From: Streptococcus sp. F0442
GTDB taxonomy: Bacteria; Bacillota; Bacilli; Lactobacillales; Streptococcaceae
NCBI RefSeq assembly: GCF_000314795.2
Contig: NZ_KB373315.1
Location: 1 to 64,000, forward strand
Length of the DNA: 64,000 bases
Reading direction: 5' to 3'
The notes under the pieces: generated by a model
Told to the model about the DNA's origin: nothing
The model's database searches: none
Seen by the model: the letters and a program-made list of their open reading frames with translations, nothing else
In this document: positions 18,892 to 28,582 of the stretch, piece by piece
Numbering within the stretch: position 1 is the stretch's first letter
Layout of the letters: the number at the start of each line of letters is the position of its first letter
Position numbers and translations under genes: made by a program

Positions 18892-20439
18892 ATGACTAAA
18901 CGCGCACTAATTAGCGTCTCAGACAAAGCGGGCATTGTTGAATTTGCCCAAGAACTTAAAAGACTTGGTTGGGATATCATCTCAACAGGTGGTACCAAAG
19001 TTGCCCTTGACAATGCCGGGGTAGACACCATTGCTATCGATGATGTGACTGGTTTCCCAGAAATGATGGACGGTCGTGTCAAGACCCTCCATCCGAATAT
19101 CCACGGTGGTCTTCTTGCTCGTCGTGACCTCGATAGTCACCTTGATGCTGCTAAGGACAATCAGATTGAGCTCATCGACCTTGTGGTGGTAAACCTTTAC
19201 CCATTCAAGGAGACCATCCTTAAACCAGACGTGACTTACGCTGATGCGGTGGAGAATATCGATATCGGTGGCCCATCAATGCTTCGTTCAGCAGCTAAAA
19301 ACCACGCTAGCGTAACAGTTGTTGTAGACCCTGCTGACTATGCTGTTGTTCTTAACGAATTGTCAGCAAACGGCGAAACGACTTACGAAACTCGCCAACG
19401 GTTAGCAGCGAAAGTCTTCCGTCACACAGCAGCGTATGATGCTTTGATCGCAGAATACTTCACTGCTCAAGTGGGTGAAACAAAACCTGAAAAACTCACT
19501 TTGACGTATGTTCTCAAGCAAGCCATGCGTTACGGTGAGAACCCTCAACAAGACGCGGATTTCTACCAAAAAGCCTTGCCTACGGATTATTCGATTGCAT
19601 CCGCTAAACAGCTCAATGGGAAGGAATTGTCCTTTAACAATATTCGCGATGCGGATGCAGCTATCCGGATCATCCGTGATTTCAAAGACCGTCCAACCGT
19701 TGTGGCCTTGAAACACATGAATCCATGTGGCATTGGTCAAGCTGACGATATCGAAACTGCTTGGGACTATGCTTATGAGTCTGATCCAGTGTCTATCTTT
19801 GGTGGTATTGTCGTTCTCAACCGTGAAGTAGATGCTGCGACGGCTCAAAAAATGCACGGTGTCTTCCTTGAAATCATCATTGCACCGAGCTATACAGATG
19901 AAGCGCTTGAAATCTTGACAACCAAGAAGAAAAACTTACGGATTCTTGAATTGCCATTTGACGCTCAAGATGCTAGCGAAGTGGAAGCAGAATACACTGG
20001 TGTTGTTGGTGGACTCCTCGTTCAAAACCAAGACGTTGTCAAAGAAAGTCCAGCCGACTGGCAAGTGGTGACGAAACGCCAACCAACTGAGACAGAAGCG
20101 ACAGCTCTTGAGTTTGCTTGGAAAGCGATCAAGTATGTCAAATCAAATGGTATCATCGTGACCAATGACCACATGACACTTGGTGTTGGCCCTGGTCAAA
20201 CCAATCGTGTGGCTTCAGTCCGTATCGCTATTGACCAAGCTAAAGACCGTCTTGACGGCGCTGTTCTTGCTTCAGATGCCTTCTTCCCATTTGCGGATAA
20301 CGTGGAAGAAATCGCCAAAGCAGGGATTAAAGCGATCATCCAACCAGGTGGCTCAGTCCGTGACCAAGAGTCTATCGAAGCGGCTGATAAATACGGCTTG
20401 ACCATGATCTTCACAGGCGTGAGACATTTCAGACATTAA
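18892..20439 (+). CDS. purH: Bifunctional AICAR transformylase/IMP cyclohydrolase
   Basis: Carries out the last two steps to IMP. 515 residues: an N-terminal MGS-like IMP cyclohydrolase domain ([30 protein letters not shown]), then the AICAR formyltransferase domain with KHMNPCG and a DxFFPF region. Strong ribosome site AAGGAAG before ATG 18892. Last gene of the purC operon, ended by a bidirectional hairpin. Confidence 0.97.
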   Translation: MTKRALISVSDKAGIVEFAQELKRLGWDIISTGGTKVALDNAGVDTIAIDDVTGFPEMMDGRVKTLHPNIHGGLLARRDLDSHLDAAKDNQIELIDLVVVNLYPFKETILKPDVTYADAVENIDIGGPSMLRSAAKNHASVTVVVDPADYAVVLNELSANGETTYETRQRLAAKVFRHTAAYDALIAEYFTAQVGETKPEKLTLTYVLKQAMRYGENPQQDADFYQKALPTDYSIASAKQLNGKELSFNNIRDADAAIRIIRDFKDRPTVVALKHMNPCGIGQADDIETAWDYAYESDPVSIFGGIVVLNREVDAATAQKMHGVFLEIIIAPSYTDEALEILTTKKKNLRILELPFDAQDASEVEAEYTGVVGGLLVQNQDVVKESPADWQVVTKRQPTETEATALEFAWKAIKYVKSNGIIVTNDHMTLGVGPGQTNRVASVRIAIDQAKDRLDGAVLASDAFFPFADNVEEIAKAGIKAIIQPGGSVRDQESIEAADKYGLTMIFTGVRHFRH

Positions 20440-20441
20440 TC

Positions 20442-20475
20442 AAAAAAGGCACTCATTCAACGATGAGTGTCTTTT
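20442..20475. terminator. Bidirectional terminator between purH and the convergent CHAP gene
   Basis: GGCACTCAT/ATGAGTGTC stem with loop TCAACG. T-runs flank it on both strands (TTTTC after it on +, TTTTTTG on -). Confidence 0.85.
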
Positions 20476-20493
20476 CTGCTGATTAAGAAGACC

Positions 20494-21513
20494 TTAATCT
20501 GGGTAGATATAGGTGACGGTTCCCCAGATGGGGTTGGTTGGATCGAACCAACCGCGGAAGTTGTCGATATAGCGATGGCCGTTGTAGTTAGCCTCTTGGA
20601 TCTGAATTTTTTGGTCATGTTCGACGTCTGTAACCAAGGCGACATGGCCATATCCCCCATTGTCCCAACAGGCGATGGCACCGACCTCTGGGATGTCTCC
20701 TGTACGGAATCCCGCAGCGCGTGCACTAGCTGCCCACATACCACCGTTTCCCCACCAATTGTGGGCCCAAGGGGCTAATTCTTTGGCTCCCCAGGTACAC
20801 TCCCCAATGGGGTAGGTGTTTCCCGGATGTGTCGCTAGTGGAGTGAGCTTTGGCTTTGCCTTTTCCACTTGAAAGGTAGTGGGGAATAGCCCTTTAAGTT
20901 GTCCTTGGCTTTTCTGATAGACGTGTAGGTGAAATAGCCCATTTCCCTTGTGTTTTTGAGCCTGAAAGCGGAGTTGGAAATGTCCAGGTGCAATCTTCTT
21001 TGCGGGATACCAGACCAGATCATCCTGCCCATTTTCTTCAGACCAGATGGGGAATACAATCTCGTCAACGTCTTCGAACAACTTTAGGTCTACCTCAAAT
21101 TCTTGTTGGGAGATGGGTGTGATCGTAATCTTTGGCTGGGAGGAAGCCAGGTCTTTTTGCTGGACGCTGGTCGTGAGAGGGTAAAGACCGGTTAGCTGTT
21201 CATTTGCCTCCACTCCATAGACATGGACATGATAAAGTCCGGCTTGATCAGAATGGTTGGTCAATGGCACTTGTAGGTCAAATCCCTTGTCACTGCGTTC
21301 CACAGGATACCAAATCAGGTCATCCTGGCCATTTTGGTCAGACCAGACGGGAACTTGGATCTTTTGATACTTATCCGGGACGTTTCCAAGATGAATCACC
21401 AGCTGCCCTTTTTCGGCATAGATGGCATTGGTTGCTTGATCTGCATGGGTAATAGAGGCTTGCATCCCCCATGTCGCACAAGTCAGTAATACAAATTTTT
21501 TGATCGTTTGCAT
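20494..21513 (-). CDS. Secreted CHAP-domain hydrolase with two Bsp-like repeats
   Basis: 339 residues from the ATG complementary to 21511-21513, which has AAGGAG five bases upstream; a TTG 18 bases earlier is disfavoured because it would place that site inside the gene. A signal peptide (1-24, THA) is followed by two tandem repeats of the streptococcal Bsp-like type (about 27-115 and 128-214), each with NGQDDLxWYP and HxHVY blocks, and a C-terminal CHAP domain (about 234-339) with Cys239 and His290, very like PcsB. Predicted amidase or endopeptidase acting on peptidoglycan. It is transcribed against the purine genes and separates purH from purD. Confidence 0.88.
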   Translation of the reverse strand: MQTIKKFVLLTCATWGMQASITHADQATNAIYAEKGQLVIHLGNVPDKYQKIQVPVWSDQNGQDDLIWYPVERSDKGFDLQVPLTNHSDQAGLYHVHVYGVEANEQLTGLYPLTTSVQQKDLASSQPKITITPISQQEFEVDLKLFEDVDEIVFPIWSEENGQDDLVWYPAKKIAPGHFQLRFQAQKHKGNGLFHLHVYQKSQGQLKGLFPTTFQVEKAKPKLTPLATHPGNTYPIGECTWGAKELAPWAHNWWGNGGMWAASARAAGFRTGDIPEVGAIACWDNGGYGHVALVTDVEHDQKIQIQEANYNGHRYIDNFRGWFDPTNPIWGTVTYIYPD

Positions 21514-21640
21514 AATACTCCTTTTCGTCAATTAGTAGGTCTCACCTATACTATTCGGAAAAAAATGAGAAATAGGAGAAAATAGCAAAAAATGTTTGGA
21601 TTCTACTGGAAATAGGAGACTTTTGCTGAAATCATTAGAA

Positions 21641-21664
21641 TAAAACGAACGATTATGATATAAT
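21641..21664 (+). promoter_or_regulatory. PurBox-like site and -10 of purD
   Basis: TAAAACGAACGAT (21641-21653) keeps the CGAAC core of the PurBox with about three mismatches, and TATAAT (21659-21664) is a clear -10. A fair -35, TTAGAA (21635-21640), is 18 bases upstream. This restarts transcription of the purine genes after the CHAP interruption. Confidence 0.5.
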
Positions 21665-21695
21665 TTAATAAAATAATTCGCAAAAGAGGTTCAAG

Positions 21696-22961
21696 ATGAA
21701 ACTTTTGGTTGTTGGATCTGGCGGTCGTGAGCATGCGATTGCCAAGAAATTGTTGGAGTCTACAAACGTTGAGCAGGTTTTTGTGGCTCCTGGTAATGAT
21801 GGGATGCGATTAGACGGTCTTGATTTGATCAATATCGGAATTTCCGAACATTCTAAGCTGATTGATTTCGCAAAAGTCAACGATATTGCTTGGACCTTTA
21901 TTGGTCCAGATGATGCCCTTGCAGCTGGAATTGTGGATGACTTCAATGCAGCTGGTCTCAAAGCCTTTGGTCCGACCAAGGCTGCGGCTGAGCTGGAGTG
22001 GTCCAAGGATTTTGCTAAGGAAATCATGGTCAAATACGACGTTCCGACAGCAGCCTATGGCACATTTTCAGATTTCGAAGAAGCCAAGGCCTACATCGAA
22101 GAAAAAGGAGCTCCAATCGTCGTCAAGGCAGACGGCTTGGCCCTAGGGAAAGGTGTCGTCGTTGCGGAGACAGTTGAGCAAGCAGTTGAAGCCGCTCACG
22201 AGATGCTTTTAGACAATAAATTCGGTGATTCAGGTGCGCGTGTGGTCATCGAGGAATTCCTTGACGGGGAAGAGTTCTCTCTCTTTGCTTTTGTCAATGG
22301 GGATAAGTTCTACATTATGCCGACGGCTCAGGACCACAAACGTGCCTACGATGGCGACAAGGGTCCGAACACTGGTGGGATGGGTGCCTATGCGCCAGTT
22401 CCTCACTTGCCACAGAGCGTGGTTGACACAGCAGTTGACACTATTGTCAAGCCAGTTCTTGAAGGCATGATCAAAGAAGGTCGTCCTTACACTGGTGTAC
22501 TTTACGCGGGACTTATCTTGACAGCTGACGGCCCTAAAGTCATCGAGTTCAACTCTCGTTTTGGAGATCCTGAAACGCAAATCATCTTGCCTCGTTTGAC
22601 ATCTGACTTTGCACAAAACATCTCTGACATTTTGGAAGGCAAAGAGCCAGCCATCACTTGGACGAACAAGGGTGTGACACTGGGCGTGGTTGTAGCATCA
22701 AACGGTTACCCACTCGCTTATGAGAAGGGTGTCAAGCTTCCAGCCAAGACAAATGGTGACATCATCACTTACTATGCTGGTGCCAAATTCGCTGAAAATG
22801 GCCAAGACCTTCTTTCAAACGGAGGACGCGTCTACATGCTGGTTACCACAGCAGACACCGTCAAAGACGGCCAAAACATTATCTACAACGAACTCAACAA
22901 ACAAAACACAGAAGGCCTCTTCTACCGAAACGACATTGGAAGCAAGGCAATAAAAGATTAA
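21696..22961 (+). CDS. purD: Phosphoribosylamine-glycine ligase (GAR synthetase)
   Basis: ATP-grasp enzyme joining glycine to phosphoribosylamine. 421 residues. Starts MKLLVVGSGGREHAIA, the classic PurD N-terminus; contains KADGLALGKGVVV (ATP site), the DHKRAYDGDKGPNTGGMG loop and EFNSRFGDPETQ. GAGG lies 7 bases before ATG 21696. A hairpin-rich spacer follows before purE. Confidence 0.97.
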   Translation: MKLLVVGSGGREHAIAKKLLESTNVEQVFVAPGNDGMRLDGLDLINIGISEHSKLIDFAKVNDIAWTFIGPDDALAAGIVDDFNAAGLKAFGPTKAAAELEWSKDFAKEIMVKYDVPTAAYGTFSDFEEAKAYIEEKGAPIVVKADGLALGKGVVVAETVEQAVEAAHEMLLDNKFGDSGARVVIEEFLDGEEFSLFAFVNGDKFYIMPTAQDHKRAYDGDKGPNTGGMGAYAPVPHLPQSVVDTAVDTIVKPVLEGMIKEGRPYTGVLYAGLILTADGPKVIEFNSRFGDPETQIILPRLTSDFAQNISDILEGKEPAITWTNKGVTLGVVVASNGYPLAYEKGVKLPAKTNGDIITYYAGAKFAENGQDLLSNGGRVYMLVTTADTVKDGQNIIYNELNKQNTEGLFYRNDIGSKAIKD

Positions 22962-22981
22962 CAGATACTAACTTTGTCATG

Positions 22982-23040
22982 GCGAGCGAAAGCGAGCCAA
23001 ACTAAGATAATGGTCGTTTGATTTGCGAGCGTTAGCGAGC
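22982..23040 (+). repeat. Two copies of a GCGAGC-N4-GCGAGC motif after purD
   Basis: GCGAGCGAAAGCGAGC (22982-22997) and GCGAGCGTTAGCGAGC (23025-23040) are near-identical direct repeats 43 bases apart. Related AACG(T/G)TAG(T/C)GAGC blocks occur at 35640-35761, so this is probably a dispersed genomic repeat. Confidence 0.7.
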
Positions 23041-23083
23041 TAGTATAGGATAATCGTCGCAGTAGTGGAACACCTAGTAGCAG

Positions 23084-23113
23084 AAAACTGGAGACTCGGG
23101 CTCCAGTTTTAGT
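23084..23113 (+). terminator. Terminator-like hairpin between purD and purE
   Basis: Perfect 10-bp stem AAAACTGGAG/CTCCAGTTTT with loop ACTCGGG. The T-stretch is part of the stem, so termination may be partial. No clear promoter for purE was found downstream of it. Confidence 0.55.
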
Positions 23114-23180
23114 AATGGAACGCTACAGGCGGTCGCTTACATCCGCACTACAATAGACGATTATTAAAAAAGGAGAAAAA

Positions 23181-23669
23181 ATGAAACCAGTAATTTCCAT
23201 CATCATGGGCTCAAAATCTGACTGGGCAACCATGCAAAAAGCTGCTGAAGTCCTCGACAACTTCGGCGTCGCTTACGAAAAGAAGGTTGTTTCCGCCCAT
23301 CGAACGCCTGACCTCATGTTCAAACATGCCGAAGAAGCACGTAGCCGTGGCATCAAGGTCATCATCGCGGGTGCAGGTGGCGCTGCTCACTTGCCAGGTA
23401 TGGTTGCTGCTAAAACAACCCTTCCAGTCATTGGGGTACCCGTCAAGTCTCGCGCCCTTAGCGGTGTGGATTCTCTTTATTCTATCGTTCAGATGCCAGG
23501 TGGGGTACCTGTCGCAACCATGGCGATCGGTGAAGCAGGTGCGACTAACGCTGCCCTCTTTGCCCTCCGTCTTCTTTCGGTAGAGGACCAGGCTATCGCG
23601 ACAGCTTTGGCGGATTTCGCTGAAGAACAAGGAAAAATTGCAGAGGAGTCTACAAATGAGCTCAACTAA
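23181..23669 (+). CDS. purE: N5-carboxyaminoimidazole ribonucleotide mutase
   Basis: Class I PurE, converting N5-CAIR to CAIR. 162 residues with [12 protein letters not shown] at the N-terminus, SAHRTPD, and [22 protein letters not shown] precedes ATG 23181. Overlaps purK by 14 bases. Confidence 0.96.
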   Translation: MKPVISIIMGSKSDWATMQKAAEVLDNFGVAYEKKVVSAHRTPDLMFKHAEEARSRGIKVIIAGAGGAAHLPGMVAAKTTLPVIGVPVKSRALSGVDSLYSIVQMPGGVPVATMAIGEAGATNAALFALRLLSVEDQAIATALADFAEEQGKIAEESTNELN

Positions 23670-24735
23670 AACCATTGGGATCATCGGTGGTGGCCAGCTC
23701 GGTCAGATGATGGCGATCTCAGCTATCTACATGGGACACAAGGTTATCGCCTTGGATCCAGCAGCTGATTGCCCAGCCTCCCGTGTGGCGGAAATCATCG
23801 TGGCCCCTTACGACGACGTGGATGCCCTTCGTCAGTTGGCAGATCGCTGTGATGTTCTCACTTATGAATTTGAAAATGTGGATGCTGATGGTTTGGATGC
23901 CGTTATCAAAGAAGGCCAGCTTCCTCAAGGGACCGACCTGCTTCGCATCTCCCAAAACCGGATCTTTGAGAAGGACTTTCTTTCTAACAAGGCCCAAGTC
24001 ACTGTAGCACCATATAAGGTCGTAACTTCTAGCAAAGACTTGGCAGATATCGACTTGTCTAAAAACTATGTCCTCAAGACGGCGACCGGTGGCTACGATG
24101 GCCATGGTCAAAAGGTTATTCGTTCAGAAGCAGACTTGGAAGAAGCATATACTTTAGCGGATTCAGCAGACTGCGTTTTAGAAGAGTTTGTCAACTTTGA
24201 CCTTGAAATTTCTGTCATCGTATCTGGTAATGGCAAGGACGTGATAGTCTTCCCCGTTCAGGAAAATATCCACCGTAACAACATTCTTTCAAAAACCATT
24301 GTGCCTGCTCGCATTTCAGAAAGTCTAGCTGAAAAAGCCAAAGCTATGGCAGTGCGAATCGCTGAACAACTGAACCTCTCTGGAACTCTTTGCGTGGAAA
24401 TGTTTGCGACAGCTGATGATATCATCGTCAACGAAATCGCACCACGTCCACACAATTCAGGCCATTACTCAATCGAAGCCTGCGACTTCTCCCAGTTTGA
24501 CACGCACATCTTGGGCGTTCTCGGAGCACCACTCCCAACAATTCACCTTCATGCACCAGCTGTCATGCTCAATGTCCTCGGCCAACACGTCGAGGCTGCT
24601 GAAACATATGTGACAAAAAATCCAAGCGCTCACCTCCACTTATATGGTAAACTAGAAGCAAAGAACAACCGCAAAATGGGACATGTGACTTTGTTTAGTG
24701 ATGTGGCAGACGAGGTTGAAGAGTTTGGGGAGTAA
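23656..24735 (+). CDS. purK: N5-carboxyaminoimidazole ribonucleotide synthase
   Basis: ATP-grasp enzyme making N5-CAIR from AIR, ATP and bicarbonate. 359 residues from ATG 23656 ([19 protein letters not shown]), with GAGGAG (23643-23648) upstream; the longer frame from 23638 is unnecessary. Motifs include TYEFENVD, a GYDGHGQ loop and [13 protein letters not shown]. Acts immediately before PurE, with which it overlaps. Confidence 0.95.
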   Translation: MSSTKTIGIIGGGQLGQMMAISAIYMGHKVIALDPAADCPASRVAEIIVAPYDDVDALRQLADRCDVLTYEFENVDADGLDAVIKEGQLPQGTDLLRISQNRIFEKDFLSNKAQVTVAPYKVVTSSKDLADIDLSKNYVLKTATGGYDGHGQKVIRSEADLEEAYTLADSADCVLEEFVNFDLEISVIVSGNGKDVIVFPVQENIHRNNILSKTIVPARISESLAEKAKAMAVRIAEQLNLSGTLCVEMFATADDIIVNEIAPRPHNSGHYSIEACDFSQFDTHILGVLGAPLPTIHLHAPAVMLNVLGQHVEAAETYVTKNPSAHLHLYGKLEAKNNRKMGHVTLFSDVADEVEEFGE

Positions 24736-24855
24736 GACAGGACCCCAGCAATAAGGTCCGTCGTCTTACCCCTGCAAGGTTGACTAGGCTTGTCGCAGGC
24801 GAAAAATCGACAAGAGAAGCCAGACAACTACTGCTGGAAAGGGATTGATTTTTAA

Positions 24856-25806
24856 GTGAAAATAGCGATTCTAGGACTTGGAGTCATCGGGACCACTTAT
24901 GCCTACGCCTTTCAAAAAGCAGGCCATCAAGTGGAACACGTACTGAAATATAGTAAGAAAAGCACTATTCCGAAGGAGTTGTCGGTTGATCTGCTAGATG
25001 GTCGCTATCATTCCAAGGGTGAAAACAAGCATGATACCTATGAGGTTCATGTGGCGGAAGCTGATTCGGAATACGATTTTATTTTTCTCAGTGTACGTCA
25101 TGGGTTTGTCAAAGAAGCTGTGGAAACCTTGCGAAAAAATAATATCAAAGGCACTCTCGTTTTCTTCTGTAATTTTTGGGATACTCGAAAAGATGTCCAA
25201 GAGTGGGCAGGAAATTACGACTATATTCTAGCCTTTCCGACAGCGGGTGGTTGCATGCAGGAAGATCATTTGGATGGTGTCTTGTTTGACCATTTAATGC
25301 TAGAAGGTGAGCAAAAAGCACACATTTCTAACTATTCTGATTTGACGACTTTGCTGACTTCTGCAGATTTGAAGTGGGAAGTTCCTCATGATATGGTTGA
25401 GTGGATTTGGATTCACATGGCGATTAATGCGGGTGTTACTTCGACAGCTGCTCGTTCAGGGAATCTGGAAAATCCAGAAGAATTGGCTTTGAACTTGATG
25501 AATAGTTCTTCAGAATTGTCATTGGCCATCAAGGCCATTCGAGAAGCTTTGAAAGTCGTAGAAGCGCGTGGGGTGAATTTGAAGCTTTACAAAGCCGAAC
25601 TCTTGCCATACAAAATTCCCGCTTGGATAGCCGGCAAAGCCATGAAAGTCATGTTTGCTAAAAATGAGCTGACCCGAAAAATCATGACCTTACACAATGA
25701 CAAACAGGACATCTTCTATTGTTGTCAAAGTGTTTATCAGACTGGTCAGGAGTTAGGTGTCAAGATGCCTATTCTGGAAGCAAATATGAAGGGCATTTCG
25801 ATTTAG
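24856..25806 (+). CDS. Ketopantoate reductase-like (ApbA/PanE family) oxidoreductase
   Basis: 316 residues. An N-terminal NAD(P)-binding Rossmann fold begins KIAILGLGVIGTTYA, followed by a helical C-terminal domain of the ApbA/PanE type. The start is GTG 24856, with GGAAAGGGA about ten bases upstream. The canonical catalytic Lys context of PanE is not obvious, so another 2-oxoacid or imine reductase role is possible. It lies between purK and purB; the 120-base spacer upstream contains a CTTGTCG/CGACAAG inverted repeat. Confidence 0.7.
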   Translation: MKIAILGLGVIGTTYAYAFQKAGHQVEHVLKYSKKSTIPKELSVDLLDGRYHSKGENKHDTYEVHVAEADSEYDFIFLSVRHGFVKEAVETLRKNNIKGTLVFFCNFWDTRKDVQEWAGNYDYILAFPTAGGCMQEDHLDGVLFDHLMLEGEQKAHISNYSDLTTLLTSADLKWEVPHDMVEWIWIHMAINAGVTSTAARSGNLENPEELALNLMNSSSELSLAIKAIREALKVVEARGVNLKLYKAELLPYKIPAWIAGKAMKVMFAKNELTRKIMTLHNDKQDIFYCCQSVYQTGQELGVKMPILEANMKGISI

Positions 25807-25814
25807 GAGGTTTT

Positions 25815-26042
25815 ATGATTCAACTCATTGTCAACGCATTTGTTGAAAAAGAAAAGACGGGAGCAGTCGTCGAAGTCTTGTATGCTAGTAGCGATCACGA
25901 AAAAGTGAAAGCTAAGTATGAAGAGCTGACTGCTCAATATCCTGAAAACTATTTAGCCATCTATGATCTGCCGCTGGATACGGATTTGAATACACTGGAT
26001 CATTATCCGTCAGTGTGGATTGGGAAAGAAGAATTTGAATAA
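25815..26042 (+). CDS. Small conserved protein of unknown function, before purB
   Basis: 75 residues from ATG 25815, which has AGGAGG (25805-25810) close upstream; the longer upstream reading overlaps the previous gene without support. The product, beginning MIQLIVNAFVEKEKTG, looks like a small alpha/beta protein with an acidic C-terminus (KEEFE) and no signal peptide. A homologous small gene sits before purB in other streptococci as far as I recall. Function unknown. Confidence 0.75.
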   Translation: MIQLIVNAFVEKEKTGAVVEVLYASSDHEKVKAKYEELTAQYPENYLAIYDLPLDTDLNTLDHYPSVWIGKEEFE

Positions 26043-26097
26043 AGTGATTGCCAGTTGCTAACTGATGTGAAACATCAAAAGAAAGGAAAATAAAAAC

Positions 26098-27396
26098 ATG
26101 ATCGAACGTTACTCTCGCCCAGAAATGGCGAACATTTGGACTGAAGAAAATAAATACCGTGCCTGGCTTGAGGTGGAAATCTTGGCAGACGAAGCCTGGG
26201 CTGAATTGGGAGAAATTCCTAAGGAAGATGTGGCTTTGATTCGTGAAAAAGCGGACTTTGACATCGACCGTATTTTGGAAATCGAGCAGCAAACTCGCCA
26301 CGATGTGGTGGCCTTCACACGTGCGGTTTCTGAGACGCTTGGTGAAGAACGTAAGTGGGTTCACTATGGTTTGACTTCTACTGACGTGGTGGATACTGCC
26401 TATGGTTACCTCTACAAACAAGCCAACGACATCATCCGCAAGGACCTTGAAAACTTCCTTAACATCATCTCTGACAAAGCGAAAGAACACAAGTTCACCA
26501 TCATGATGGGTCGTACCCACGGTGTGCACGCTGAACCGACAACTTTTGGTTTGAAATTGGCCACTTGGTACAGCGAAATGAAACGGAACATCGAGCGTTT
26601 TGAGCATGCAGCTGCTGGCGTGGAAGCTGGTAAGATTTCTGGGGCGGTTGGTAACTTTGCTAACATCCCACCATTTGTTGAAAAATACGTCTGCGATAAA
26701 TTGGGTATCCGTGCCCAAGAAATCTCTACACAGGTGCTTCCTCGTGACCTTCACGCTGAGTACTTTGCAGTTCTTGCTAGCATCGCAACTTCTATCGAGC
26801 GGATGGCGACTGAAATCCGTGGTCTTCAAAAATCTGAACAACGTGAAGTGGAAGAATTCTTTGCCAAAGGTCAAAAAGGATCTTCAGCAATGCCGCACAA
26901 ACGTAACCCAATCGGTTCTGAAAACATGACAGGTCTTGCGCGTGTGATCCGTGGTCACATGGTCACAGCTTATGAAAATGTGTCACTCTGGCATGAACGT
27001 GATATCTCTCACTCATCAGCTGAGCGCATCATCGCACCGGACACAACCATCTTGATTGACTACATGCTCAACCGTTTCGGAAACATCGTTAAGAACTTGA
27101 CAGTCTTCCCAGAAAACATGATTCGCAACATGAACTCTACATTTGGTTTGATCTTCAGCCAACGTGCCATGTTGACTTTGATTGAAAAAGGGATGACACG
27201 TGAGCAAGCTTACGACCTTGTTCAACCAAAGACTGCCCAATCATGGGATAACCAAGTAGACTTTAAACCACTTCTTGAAGCAGATCCAGAAGTAACTTCA
27301 CGTCTCACTCAAGAAGAAATCGACGAAATCTTCAACCCAACTTACTACACCAAACGGGTGGATGAAATCTTCGAACGCATCGGTTTGGGTGACTAA
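26098..27396 (+). CDS. purB: Adenylosuccinate lyase
   Basis: Cleaves SAICAR to AICAR and adenylosuccinate to AMP. 432 residues. Contains the N-terminal [29 protein letters not shown] and the fumarase-superfamily signature [11 protein letters not shown] with its catalytic Ser loop. AAAGGAAAA lies before ATG 26098. Last purine gene in the window. Confidence 0.97.
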   Translation: MIERYSRPEMANIWTEENKYRAWLEVEILADEAWAELGEIPKEDVALIREKADFDIDRILEIEQQTRHDVVAFTRAVSETLGEERKWVHYGLTSTDVVDTAYGYLYKQANDIIRKDLENFLNIISDKAKEHKFTIMMGRTHGVHAEPTTFGLKLATWYSEMKRNIERFEHAAAGVEAGKISGAVGNFANIPPFVEKYVCDKLGIRAQEISTQVLPRDLHAEYFAVLASIATSIERMATEIRGLQKSEQREVEEFFAKGQKGSSAMPHKRNPIGSENMTGLARVIRGHMVTAYENVSLWHERDISHSSAERIIAPDTTILIDYMLNRFGNIVKNLTVFPENMIRNMNSTFGLIFSQRAMLTLIEKGMTREQAYDLVQPKTAQSWDNQVDFKPLLEADPEVTSRLTQEEIDEIFNPTYYTKRVDEIFERIGLGD

Positions 27397-27430
27397 TCGC
27401 AACAAAAAGGGAATTTGAAAAATAGACGAA

Positions 27431-27465
27431 AGAGGCTGGGCAAAAACTGTCCAGCCTTTGATGTT
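27431..27465 (+). terminator. Hairpin after purB, probable terminator
   Basis: AGGCTGGGC/GTCCAGCCT stem (loop AAAAACT) followed by TTTG. The T-run is short. AGGCTGG hairpins of this kind are common behind streptococcal genes. Confidence 0.6.
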
Positions 27466-27480
27466 TGATAAGACTAACTG

Positions 27481-27612
27481 CAAGACGCAGTGGTTGAGTG
27501 GGCTCTACTACGCTGATTTCATCAGCTTTTACAGTCCTACTCAACTGTGCGGAGGTGGGACGACGAAATCGAATTCTAACGAATTACCGATTTCTGTCCC
27601 ACACTCTTTTTA
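27481..27612 (+). repeat. Composite inverted-repeat element
   Basis: Two nested structures stand side by side: GTTGAGT (27493-27499)/ACTCAAC (27539-27545) enclosing GCTGA/TCAGC, then a long hairpin of GTGGGAC, GAAATCG and AATTC with GAATT, CGATTTC and GTCCCAC (27555-27602) ending in ACTCTTTTT. The second part can act as an intrinsic terminator. It has the look of a dispersed streptococcal intergenic repeat. Bases 27613-27700 hold nothing recognisable. Confidence 0.7.
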
Positions 27613-27699
27613 AACTTTTTATAGCTAAACTATCACTAATTATATATATTTTTAAAGAGGTCTTTAGAAATCGTTCTCAACATGCTATACTGGAGCTAT

Positions 27700-27729
27700 A
27701 AAAAAGACCGAGATGTCTCAGTCTTTTTG
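27700..27729 (-). terminator. Terminator of bgaR
   Basis: On the minus strand, AAGACTGAGA/TCTCGGTCTT (one G-T pair) is followed by TTTTTTA, just past the stop codon of the GntR gene. Confidence 0.75.
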
Positions 27730-27733
27730 GTTC

Positions 27734-28450
27734 TTAGTGATCGCGGTCACAGGAGATGAACTTGATCTTGTAGTAGTCACCGCGTTTATAGGTTTCCGTG
27801 TATTCAAGGATTTGGCCAGTCGCTTCTAATTTGGTCGTCTTCACTTGTTTAACAGTTGGGAAATTTTCATCGATCTCCAAAACTTTAGCCACCTTGCTCG
27901 GTGTAGGAAAGACGATTTCATTGATTTCTTCGAAGTGTTCATCATTCATATGAATGTGGTAATCCTCTTTGAAGCGATCATAGATAGAACTATAGTATTC
28001 CAAATTTGGATAGTTTGGATTGATATATTGTTCAGGAATATAGGTTTGGTGGAAGATATACGTATCATCCCCTGTCTGGCGGGTCCGTTCGATCTTATAG
28101 TAGAATTGCGTTGGGTTGAGGCCTAGTTTGTCTAGGATGCTCAAGGTGTTTCCACGTTTAATAGAGAGAACTTTGACTTTGGCCTTTTGGATGGGGAAGG
28201 TTTCAACATCTGAAAATTCAACTAGTTTGTGTTTTCGAGCACGAGAAACAAAGGTCCCCTTTCCTTGCTGACGGACAATGTAGCCATCGGCAGCGAGGTC
28301 GTTCAAAGCACGGACAACGGTGATAGAGCTAACATCATAAATTTTGATGAGTTCAGCTTCAGTATAAAATTTATCTCCATTTTCAAATTTTCCTGAGATA
28401 ATTTGCTGTTTCAATTCATCTTTGATGTGTTGGTACTTTGGAATTGCCAT
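27734..28450 (-). CDS. bgaR: GntR/HutC-family transcriptional regulator of the bgaC-PTS operon
   Basis: 238 residues: an N-terminal winged helix (about 1-70, YQHIKDELKQQI and the RQQGKGTFV wing) and a C-terminal UTRA ligand domain (about 90-236) typical of sugar-phosphate-sensing HutC regulators. Divergent from bgaC, the pneumococcal arrangement in which the homologue represses bgaC and its PTS. Start ATG at 28450 has GAGGTAG upstream on the minus strand. Candidate operator half-sites TAACCCT and AGGGTTA flank the bgaC promoter. Confidence 0.85.
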   Translation of the reverse strand: MAIPKYQHIKDELKQQIISGKFENGDKFYTEAELIKIYDVSSITVVRALNDLAADGYIVRQQGKGTFVSRARKHKLVEFSDVETFPIQKAKVKVLSIKRGNTLSILDKLGLNPTQFYYKIERTRQTGDDTYIFHQTYIPEQYINPNYPNLEYYSSIYDRFKEDYHIHMNDEHFEEINEIVFPTPSKVAKVLEIDENFPTVKQVKTTKLEATGQILEYTETYKRGDYYKIKFISCDRDH

Positions 28451-28477
28451 AGTGCTACCTCTCTTTAGATTTCTCTT

Positions 28478-28562
28478 ATTTAACCCTATTTTAACATATT
28501 TTTTTTAAAAGTGTTGACATTTTTTAAAAAATTTATTATATTAATAAATGAAAAGGGTTACA
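28478..28562. promoter_or_regulatory. Divergent bgaR/bgaC promoter region
   Basis: On the plus strand TTGACA (28514-28519)-N17-TATATT (28537-28542) is a good promoter for bgaC. Opposed TTTAACCCTATTTT (from 28479) and GAAAAGGGTTA (28550-28560) form an inverted pair flanking it, likely BgaR operators. That role is inference. Confidence 0.65.
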
Positions 28563-28582
28563 TATAAGAAAGGGGGGCGTTT

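Noticed and set aside
20467..20778. Plus-strand ORF opposite the CHAP gene
   Set aside because: It is the complement of the conserved catalytic CHAP domain and begins inside the bidirectional terminator.
22962..23180. Possible CRISPR array from the GCGAGC repeats
   Set aside because: Only two short copies, no regular spacers, no cas genes.
25912..26874. 320-codon minus-strand ORF opposite purB
   Set aside because: purB is unmistakable on the plus strand; the antisense frame has no ribosome site or recognisable domain and is rich in residues expected from complementary codons.
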